A stretch of 12,067 bases of DNA, from positions 1-12,067 of the forward strand of contig NZKZ01000193.1 of NCBI GenBank assembly GCA_002694065.1. The letters run 5' to 3'. Below are positions 7,445-12,067 of the stretch, piece by piece. The translations under genes and the position numbers were made by a program. The stretch is from Acidiferrobacter sp. (GTDB lineage Bacteria; Pseudomonadota; Gammaproteobacteria; Arenicellales; UBA868). The notes beneath the pieces are model-generated. The model saw nothing but the letters and a program-made list of their open reading frames with translations. It did no database searches and was not told the origin of the DNA. How positions within the stretch are numbered: position 1 is the first letter of the stretch; each line of letters opens with the position of its first letter.

Positions 7445-7473
7445 TTCGAAAAAGTGCTTATTCGGCCTAAAAT
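7445..7473 (+). promoter_or_regulatory. Candidate promoter for maf
   Basis: TTCGAA (7445-7450) and TAAAAT (7468-7473) are 17 nt apart on the plus strand. The -10 box matches five of six consensus bases and the -35 box only three. It predicts a start near 7480 and a leader of about 80 nt before maf. The rest of the 130-nt gap 7430-7559 has no gene; the rpmF promoter must also lie here, but no good minus-strand pair was found. Confidence 0.35.
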
Positions 7474-7480
7474 AGCCGAA
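7461..7480. repeat. Inverted repeat between rpmF and maf
   Basis: TTCGGC (7461-7466) and GCCGAA (7475-7480) form a perfect 6-bp dyad around an AT-rich 8-bp centre. The centre holds the candidate -10 box of maf on one strand and TATTTT, a possible -10 for rpmF, on the other. It could be an operator or simply an RNA hairpin in a leader. Confidence 0.45.
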
Positions 7481-7559
7481 ACGCTTTTAAATAAAAGGGA
7501 TGGGTAGAAGCTGAGCGCTTCAATCGCAGCCCGGTAATTGTAGTGGTTTTGATGTTTTC

Positions 7560-8186
7560 ATGTCAAAAAATCAGCCTATCCCTCGCTTGACTCTCGCCTC
7601 TACCTCGCCGTTTCGCAAGGAACTGCTGAAAAGACTGGGAATCCAATTTTCCGTAGCTGCGCCAGGGGTCGATGAGACTGCCCATCCCGGAGAGGACGGG
7701 CGTGCCCTGTCTTTGCGCCTATCGGTAGCAAAAGCCAAAGCGATCGCTGCAACATCGCAGACGGGCCTGGTTATCGGGTCCGATCAAGTAGCGGTCCTGG
7801 GAAACGAAATTCTAGGGAAACCCCGGGATCGCGAAGATGCGATTCGGCAACTCACCTTGTCCTCGGGCCGGGAAATGCGACTCTACACAGGCCTGGCCCT
7901 GGCGAACGCTGCCACCGGGATCGTTCAGCAAGATGTGGTTAGCTACCGTGTGCTCTACCGGACACTCTCTCTTGGGCAGATTGAGCAATACCTCGATCTC
8001 GACGAGCCGTACGGCTGCTGCGGGAGTCTCCGGGCAGAAAGTCTCGGTATTGCTTTATTGAAGGAACTGAGCGGGCCCGATCCAAGTGCTCTGATCGGCT
8101 TGCCCCTGATCTCTCTCGTTGGGATGCTGAACGTCGAAGGTATCGATGTTTTGAATTCCCGTCACTCAGTGGATATGGAGGCCTGA
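7560..8186 (+). CDS. maf: Maf-like nucleotide pyrophosphatase, YceF type
   Basis: This is a Maf/Ham1-fold pyrophosphatase. The YceF subgroup hydrolyses 7-methyl-GTP to the monophosphate, probably cleaning modified nucleotides from the pool. The 208 residues show the start motif LTLASTSPFRKELL (10-23), GVDET (36-40), the metal and catalytic region IGSDQVAV with D75, GKP (86-88), and LIGLPLISL (178-186). Subgroup placement follows from its similarity to E. coli YceF, with VLGNEILGKP, and from its place beside rpmF. The ATG has no clear ribosome binding site. Its last 21 bases overlap the end of sppA on the other strand. A YceF-type protein is more likely than YhdE; substrate preference is an inference. 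Confidence 0.93.
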   Translation: MSKNQPIPRLTLASTSPFRKELLKRLGIQFSVAAPGVDETAHPGEDGRALSLRLSVAKAKAIAATSQTGLVIGSDQVAVLGNEILGKPRDREDAIRQLTLSSGREMRLYTGLALANAATGIVQQDVVSYRVLYRTLSLGQIEQYLDLDEPYGCCGSLRAESLGIALLKELSGPDPSALIGLPLISLVGMLNVEGIDVLNSRHSVDMEA

Positions 8187-9134
8187 AAGGCCCAGAGATT
8201 TTGCAATACTGACGCCGAGCTGATCAAAAACCGCTGACCGCCAGTCTTGCTGCACCGAGAAATCAATAATGACCGGCGCATCCAGAATTTCCTCAGCCAC
8301 CTCGGCCAGCGATGCCGTGCCGTCGGCCAATCCCAGGTGAACGGCCTCCCGGCCGCTCCAGACACGACCGGAAAACACATCAGGATCCTCTTTCAGCCGG
8401 GCGCCCCTGCCTTGCTGAACTGCGTAAATAAATTGGGAATGGATATCATCAAGAATCTCTTGAAGTATTTTTTCTTCGTGAGGGTCCGCTGGCGAGAACG
8501 GGTCAAGCATGGCTTTTCGTTCGCCCGCTGTGATCAGGCGCCGTTCGACGCCGAGTTTATTTAGGGTTTCAACAAACCCAAAGCCGCCGGAAACAACGCC
8601 AATGGATCCGACAATACTTGCCGGATCAACGTAGATCTCATCTGCTGCGGCAGCGATATAGTAAGCACCCGATGCGCCGATGTCAGAGATTACGGCAATC
8701 AGGGGAATCCGGGGGTACTCCTCCTTCAGTCCACGGAGAGCTCGGTAGATCTGCCCTGACTGAACAGGGCTGCCCCCGGGACTGTTGATTAACGCAACCA
8801 CCCCCGCCGTTCCCTCAGCGCTGAATGCATCTTCAAAGCTGGATGCCAGGTCCTGCGCCATGTTTTCCTGATCTAGACCGATCAGGCCAGAGATCTCGAT
8901 CACCGCTGTGTAGGTCAGCGGTTGATGTTCGGGCTCATACAAGAGCCAACCCAGGCTGCTTCCACCGATCACGAATACAGCCACAAACACCCAGACCCTG
9001 AACCAGCGACGGCGACTGCGGTCTTTCCGAAGTTCCCGGGTCAGGATCTCAACGAGTCGTTCCAGTTCCGTAGGGTTCTCCGATTTCATTTCTGACTCTC
9101 CGGATTCAACTGATGAAGTTTTGGACTCTGTCAT
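8166..9134 (-). CDS. sppA: Signal peptide peptidase SppA, short S49-family form
   Basis: This is a membrane-bound serine protease that degrades cleaved signal peptides. The 322-residue protein is the short single-domain form, not the E. coli 618-residue duplicated form. It has a charged cytoplasmic N-terminus, one membrane segment at about residues 44-66, the motif NSPGGSP (117-123), the probable nucleophile S155 in SDIGASGAYYIA, and a probable general-base lysine K207 in TAGERKAMLDPF. The first ATG (9134) has a poor ribosome binding site. M16 (9087-9089) has GGAGAG 6 nt upstream and would give 307 residues. The longer start gives an N-terminal tail similar in length to that of the Pseudomonas homologue, so I kept it. 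It follows the Rieske gene after 19 nt and ends tail to tail with maf. Confidence 0.92.
   Translation of the reverse strand: MTESKTSSVESGESEMKSENPTELERLVEILTRELRKDRSRRRWFRVWVFVAVFVIGGSSLGWLLYEPEHQPLTYTAVIEISGLIGLDQENMAQDLASSFEDAFSAEGTAGVVALINSPGGSPVQSGQIYRALRGLKEEYPRIPLIAVISDIGASGAYYIAAAADEIYVDPASIVGSIGVVSGGFGFVETLNKLGVERRLITAGERKAMLDPFSPADPHEEKILQEILDDIHSQFIYAVQQGRGARLKEDPDVFSGRVWSGREAVHLGLADGTASLAEVAEEILDAPVIIDFSVQQDWRSAVFDQLGVSIAKSLGLSGLHIH
9096..9101 (-). promoter_or_regulatory. Ribosome binding site for an alternative sppA start
   Basis: GGAGAG on the minus strand lies 6 nt before the ATG at 9087-9089 (M16 of the sppA frame). It is better than anything before the first ATG at 9134, so the shorter SppA may be the main product. 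Confidence 0.4.
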
Positions 9135-9153
9135 CTGATCAACGTGTTCCAGC

Positions 9154-9543
9154 TCAAGGGGTCTCGTTCGAAACCAGACTGTAGTTCACGTCAGTTAGAT
9201 AAACCAGGCCGCCCTCCTCCGTAACGAAAAGAGGATGGAGCCCTACCCCATTGCACGGACCACCCTTGCAGGCACCCGTTTGCGGATCGTAGAGTGCGCC
9301 ATGGGTTGCACAGATCAGCAGGCGACCTTCCAGATCAAAAAACTCTCCGGGGGACCAATCCAATTCCAGATCGCGATGGCCGCATCTATTCAGAAATGCT
9401 GAGATGCCTGCGGTAGAGCGTACTGCGAAAGCGGGTCGCTTCTCACCATCTTTTTGCACTTCGAATCGCAAACCTGTTCCTCCGACATCCAGATCTTCCG
9501 ATCGGCAGAGGAAGTGTTTCTGCAGCATTTTGTCTGAGTCCAC
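9154..9543 (-). CDS. Small Rieske [2Fe-2S] protein
   Basis: This is a 129-residue single-domain Rieske protein, likely soluble: no signal peptide or membrane segment is seen. The cluster ligands are C54 and H56 (CGH), then C78 and H81 (CATH), with 21 residues between the pairs, followed by GALYDPQTG and a GGPC loop. This resembles Rieske ferredoxins and the NirD-type domain. Its partner and reaction are unknown. It starts with GTG one base after the rluC stop (TAAGGTG), with GAGG 6 nt upstream, so it is surely co-translated with rluC; ATG at 9526-9528 is a less likely start. sppA follows after 19 nt. I recall similar genes near rluC and sppA in other gammaproteobacteria, but cannot check this. 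The function is not assigned. Confidence 0.9.
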   Translation of the reverse strand: MDSDKMLQKHFLCRSEDLDVGGTGLRFEVQKDGEKRPAFAVRSTAGISAFLNRCGHRDLELDWSPGEFFDLEGRLLICATHGALYDPQTGACKGGPCNGVGLHPLFVTEEGGLVYLTDVNYSLVSNETP

Positions 9544-9544
9544 C

Positions 9545-10498
9545 TTAGGCCTCTTCGCGAAGTTGGGTCAGTACCGACAGAAGCGATTCTGGAAGCGGAG
9601 ACTGCACGCTGATGGCTTTCTTAGTTGTCGGATGACGGAACGATACCCCAGAGGCGTGCAAGAACTGTCGAGTGAGCCCGATTCGCCGAAGCGCTTTATT
9701 TTGCTCCTTTTCCCCATATATCTTGTCTCCTGCCACGGGCATTCCTTCTGCACTCGCGTGTGCCCGGATCTGATGAAGACGTCCCGTGGCAAGCACGATC
9801 TCCAGCAGAGAAAAGTTCTGGAAAAGCTCTATTGGTGAGAAGGTGCTCTGAGCAAACCGTCCGGTCTCTGACACCTGCGAACGTTTCTCCCCTATTTTGG
9901 GTCGTACCGTTTCAAGTGGTCGGTTGACGGTTCGAGACTTTCCCCGCCAGCGCCCACAGAGAAGTGCCTGATAGACTTTTTTCATCCTCTGGCGGGAGTT
10001 GGGGGCCTGAAGCTGTGAATGCATTGCCAATAGCGCCTCCCGAGTTTTGGCGAGCATCAAGATTCCCGACGTCTCCTTATCAAGCCTGTGAATCAGTTCC
10101 AGGTAGTCAGGCGAGATCATCCGTAACTGTTGGATGACACTGGTCTTTTGCCCGGTACCTCCGTGAACAGCGATACCCGAGGGTTTGTCAATGATCAGGA
10201 GATCGTTGTCCTCATGCAAAATTTGAGGGATGAACCACCGGTCAGACGACGTAGCTTCTGCTCGGTCGAGATCGGCAAGCCTTAAGGGAGGGATCCGTAC
10301 CCGATCCCCAGTACCGAGCCTCGCGGCTGCGCGTGAACGCCCGCCGTTGATCCTAACCTGGCCATCTCGAATGATTCGGTAAATGCGACTTTTAGGGACG
10401 CCTTTAAGCTCGCGGATCAGGAAATTGTCCAGTCTTTGTCCCGACTCACTATCAAGGATGACGCGGGTGCGAACTTTAGATTTGCCAGTTGTGTCCAA
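9545..10498 (-). CDS. rluC: 23S rRNA pseudouridine synthase RluC
   Basis: RluC makes pseudouridines 955, 2504 and 2580 in E. coli 23S rRNA. The protein has an S4 RNA-binding domain at the N-terminus (GQRLDNFL through DRVRIPPLR), then the RluA-family catalytic domain with HRLDKETSG, whose Asp is the catalytic residue, and GRLHQIRAHA. The open frame continues upstream to an ATG at 10855 (436 codons), but the extra 119 codons lie antisense to the rne promoter and leader and show no homology I recognise. I therefore chose the TTG at 10496-10498, giving 317 residues against 319 in E. coli; TTG at 10514-10516 is the alternative. Neither has a clear ribosome binding site. It is the first gene of an operon with the Rieske gene and sppA. 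Confidence 0.9.
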   Translation of the reverse strand: MDTTGKSKVRTRVILDSESGQRLDNFLIRELKGVPKSRIYRIIRDGQVRINGGRSRAAARLGTGDRVRIPPLRLADLDRAEATSSDRWFIPQILHEDNDLLIIDKPSGIAVHGGTGQKTSVIQQLRMISPDYLELIHRLDKETSGILMLAKTREALLAMHSQLQAPNSRQRMKKVYQALLCGRWRGKSRTVNRPLETVRPKIGEKRSQVSETGRFAQSTFSPIELFQNFSLLEIVLATGRLHQIRAHASAEGMPVAGDKIYGEKEQNKALRRIGLTRQFLHASGVSFRHPTTKKAISVQSPLPESLLSVLTQLREEA

Positions 10499-10523
10499 AA
10501 GATCAAGTTGGTTCAATAAATGT

Positions 10524-10552
10524 TTGTAAAAACGTAATTTTTTCGGTAGACT
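10524..10552 (+). promoter_or_regulatory. Probable rne promoter
   Basis: TTGTAA (10524-10529) and TAGACT (10547-10552) are 17 nt apart, both with four of six consensus bases, in an AT-rich stretch. The predicted start is near 10559, giving a leader of about 527 nt. Promoters far upstream of rne are known in E. coli, where the main leader is 361 nt. A weaker pair, TTGTCG with TAAGGT, follows shortly downstream. Confidence 0.5.
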
Positions 10553-10766
10553 GCAACGGCCTTGTCGGAATAATCGCAGACCAGTAAGGTCACGCGCCGC
10601 CGCAAGCGGCGCCGGACAGTCGAATCGGGATGCAAAAGTGCAATCCCGGGGAACCTTACCCCAAGTCATTAAGGAGCGCATCCAGCGCATCAAGACTGTC
10701 CCTGAATTTGCGTCCCGATACGGAGGCGCCCGATTGGAGTTTGGGCGCCATGGCGAACAGGATATC

Positions 10767-10788
10767 GTCTGCATGGGATCATGCAGAC
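10767..10788 (+). other. Perfect 9-bp hairpin in the rne leader
   Basis: GTCTGCATG and CATGCAGAC pair perfectly around the tetraloop GGAT. No T-run follows, so it is not a terminator. It is the longest uninterrupted stem in the leader. Confidence 0.7.
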
Positions 10789-10794
10789 TGCCGG

Positions 10795-10829
10795 CAGCGC
10801 GACTGCCCTCACACAGGGCCCCCGCGCTG
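10795..10829 (+). other. Two-part hairpin with internal loop in the rne leader
   Basis: An outer 7-bp stem CAGCGCG/CGCGCTG and an inner 5-bp stem GCCCT/AGGGC are separated by a 3-by-3 internal loop (ACT against CCC), with loop CACAC. A long stem with an internal loop is the kind of element that senses RNase E in E. coli (hp2), but sequence equivalence is not shown. Only GTTT follows, so a terminator is unlikely. Confidence 0.65.
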
Positions 10830-11085
10830 TTTAAGGCGAAGGGAACATATCCCATCGTATGGGAGTTGTAAGCACGGATCGGTATACCCCGACCAAGCTG
10901 ATGGATCGAAATTGATCCGCTGAGCGCCGCTTTGCACGGCTGCGCTCTCTCTTCTGATGTTCGTCTCCCCGTATCGCTTGCGCCTGTGACTTCCCCAGGG
11001 CGGAAGAACTAATCCGTTGGTCTCTGCTGAAGTTCAATGGCCGAAGTGCCATTCAGACCCAGGGCCAGCACATACGGGAAGAAAA

Positions 11086-12067
11086 ATGAAAAGAATGCTT
11101 TTTAATGCAACCCACGCTGAGGAATTACGGGTTGCGATTGTCGATGGTCAGAAGTTGCTTGATCTCGATATTGAGTCCTCAAGTAACGCCCAGCGTAAGG
11201 GAAATATCTACCAAGGCCGCGTTACCCGCGTTGAGCCGAGTCTTGAAGCCGCATTTGTTGACTATGGTGCAGAGCGACAGGGATTCCTGCCTCTGAAGGA
11301 GATCAGCCGGTCCCATTTCCGTAATTTCTCGCCTTCGACACCCATGGCTCAGGTCCGAATCAAGGACGTCATTGACGAGGGCCAGGAATTATTGGTGCAG
11401 GTGGAAAAGGATGAGCGTGGCACCAAAGGAGCAGCACTCACGACATTTATCAGTCTCGCCGGACGTTACCTTGTTTTAATGCCCAACAACCCGAAAGGTG
11501 GCGGTATCTCCAGACGGATTGATGGCGAAGAACGCTCTGATCTGCGAGATGCCATGTCGGGTTTGGAATGCCCGTCGGAACATTCGTTGATTGCTCGTAC
11601 GGCTGGGATCGGCAAAAGCCCTGAGGAACTTCAGTGGGATCTGGACTTCCTTTTGCAGTTATGGGGGGTTATTGCAGAAGCTGCCACCAGTCAGGAGGCC
11701 CCTTTTCTGGTTTATCAGGAAAGCAACCTGATTGTCAGAACCCTGCGGGATCATTTGCGGGGGGATATTCAAGAGATCCTGATCGATGAGAGCTCGGTGT
11801 ACGAGCGAGCATCGCGATTCATGATGCAGGTGATGCCTCACAACTCCGCAAAGTTGAAGCACTATGAGGATGCCACACCGCTGTTCTCGCGCTTTCAGAT
11901 CGAACACCAGATCGAAAATGCCTACTCGCGGTCGGTCAAGTTACCGTCTGGAGGCGCACTGGTCATTGATCATACTGAAGCCCTCATCTCGGTCGACGTG
12001 AACTCTGCAAGAGCTACCAAGGGCTCTGATATTGAGGAGACGGCACTGCAGACCAACCTTGAAGCCG
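11086..12067 (+). CDS. rne: Ribonuclease E, N-terminal catalytic part (partial; runs off the right edge)
   Basis: RNase E is the main endonuclease for mRNA decay and for rRNA and tRNA processing, and the scaffold of the degradosome at the inner membrane. The window holds 327 codons. They begin MKRMLFNATHAEELRVAIVDG and run collinear with the E. coli enzyme: the S1 domain around residues 36-120 with F67, the 5'-monophosphate sensor stretch RTAGIGKS (171-178), and the DNase I-like domain with D304 in DVNSARATKG, equivalent to the metal ligand D303. The second ligand, zinc-link cysteines and scaffold tail lie beyond the edge, so RNase G is excluded only by the sequence match, the long leader and the position beside rluC. 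GGAAG precedes the ATG by five bases. Confidence 0.97.
   Translation, partial: MKRMLFNATHAEELRVAIVDGQKLLDLDIESSSNAQRKGNIYQGRVTRVEPSLEAAFVDYGAERQGFLPLKEISRSHFRNFSPSTPMAQVRIKDVIDEGQELLVQVEKDERGTKGAALTTFISLAGRYLVLMPNNPKGGGISRRIDGEERSDLRDAMSGLECPSEHSLIARTAGIGKSPEELQWDLDFLLQLWGVIAEAATSQEAPFLVYQESNLIVRTLRDHLRGDIQEILIDESSVYERASRFMMQVMPHNSAKLKHYEDATPLFSRFQIEHQIENAYSRSVKLPSGGALVIDHTEALISVDVNSARATKGSDIEETALQTNLEA

Larger units (their letters stand above)
10559..11085 (+). promoter_or_regulatory. Structured 5' leader of rne
   Basis: About 527 nt between the likely rne promoter and its ATG carry no recognisable gene but many hairpins. By eye I find stems at 10594-10612 (7 bp), 10626-10648 (6 bp, bulge, 3 bp), 10725-10749 (7 bp), 10767-10788 (9 bp), 10795-10829 (7 bp plus 5 bp), 10922-10947 (6 bp outer stem) and one with arms AATGGC and GCCATT (11036-11053) near the start codon. 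In E. coli the rne leader lets RNase E cleave its own mRNA and so hold its level constant (Rfam rne5). The same role is inferred here from position and structure; I could not test it against the Rfam model. Confidence 0.65.

Noticed and set aside
7081..7470. 129-codon plus-strand frame across the plsX-rpmF junction
   Set aside because: It is antisense to plsX and the unmistakable L32 gene, and has no recognisable features.
10594..10612. GC-rich 7-bp hairpin considered as a terminator
   Set aside because: No T-run follows on either strand, and it lies in the rne leader just after the promoter; it is better seen as part of the leader structure.
10499..10855. N-terminal extension of RluC by 119 codons to the ATG at 10855
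   Set aside because: It lies antisense to the rne promoter and hairpin-rich leader, shows no recognisable domain, and would make RluC about 100 residues longer than the family.
1..12067. Search for mobile elements, CRISPR arrays, tRNA or rRNA genes and phage or defence genes
   Set aside because: No transposase, integrase, regularly spaced repeats, RNA gene signatures or att-like duplications were seen; almost the entire window is covered by conserved core genes.

Overview
This is a conserved housekeeping region of a gammaproteobacterial chromosome with mid-range GC. The gene order is the one known from Escherichia, Pseudomonas and relatives: rne / rluC / sppA / maf / rpmF-plsX-fab genes-mltG-tmk-holB. 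Protein motifs match the gammaproteobacterial families closely. For example, FabG has its triad at S138/Y151/K155, the same numbers as in E. coli, and the start of RNase E is nearly collinear with the E. coli enzyme. I cannot place the genus from the sequence alone.

Layout. Positions 1-7429 carry a long minus-strand gene train, read from right to left: rpmF (ribosomal protein L32), plsX, fabH, fabG, acpP, fabF, mltG, tmk and holB (cut by the left edge). Most junctions are tight: plsX/fabH share ATGA, tmk/holB overlap by 8 nt, and several gaps are about 18 nt. The exceptions are the 221-nt gap before acpP, which holds a likely acpP promoter, and the 108-nt acpP-fabF gap, which holds a GC-rich terminator-like hairpin. 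maf (7560-8186) lies alone on the plus strand, divergent from rpmF and overlapping sppA tail to tail. A second minus-strand operon follows: rluC, a small Rieske ferredoxin-like protein, and sppA. At the right end rne is on the plus strand, divergent from rluC. It has a promoter-like sequence about 530 nt upstream and a leader rich in hairpins, and its catalytic domain runs off the window edge.

How the genes work together. PlsX, FabH, FabG, AcpP and FabF form part of the type II fatty-acid and phospholipid pathway: carrier, initiation condensation, ketoreduction, elongation condensation and acyl-phosphate formation. MltG links to cell-wall synthesis. Tmk and HolB serve DNA precursor supply and replication. 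L32, RluC and RNase E serve ribosomes and RNA turnover. Three genes usual at this locus in related bacteria are missing, with no remnant: yceD (DUF177) before rpmF, fabD between fabH and fabG, and pabC between fabF and mltG.

I found no mobile element, CRISPR array, tRNA or rRNA, and no convincing undescribed multi-gene system. The points most worth checking are the long structured rne leader, the direct repeat at the acpP promoter, the acpP-fabF hairpin, the missing genes, and the Rieske gene between rluC and sppA.
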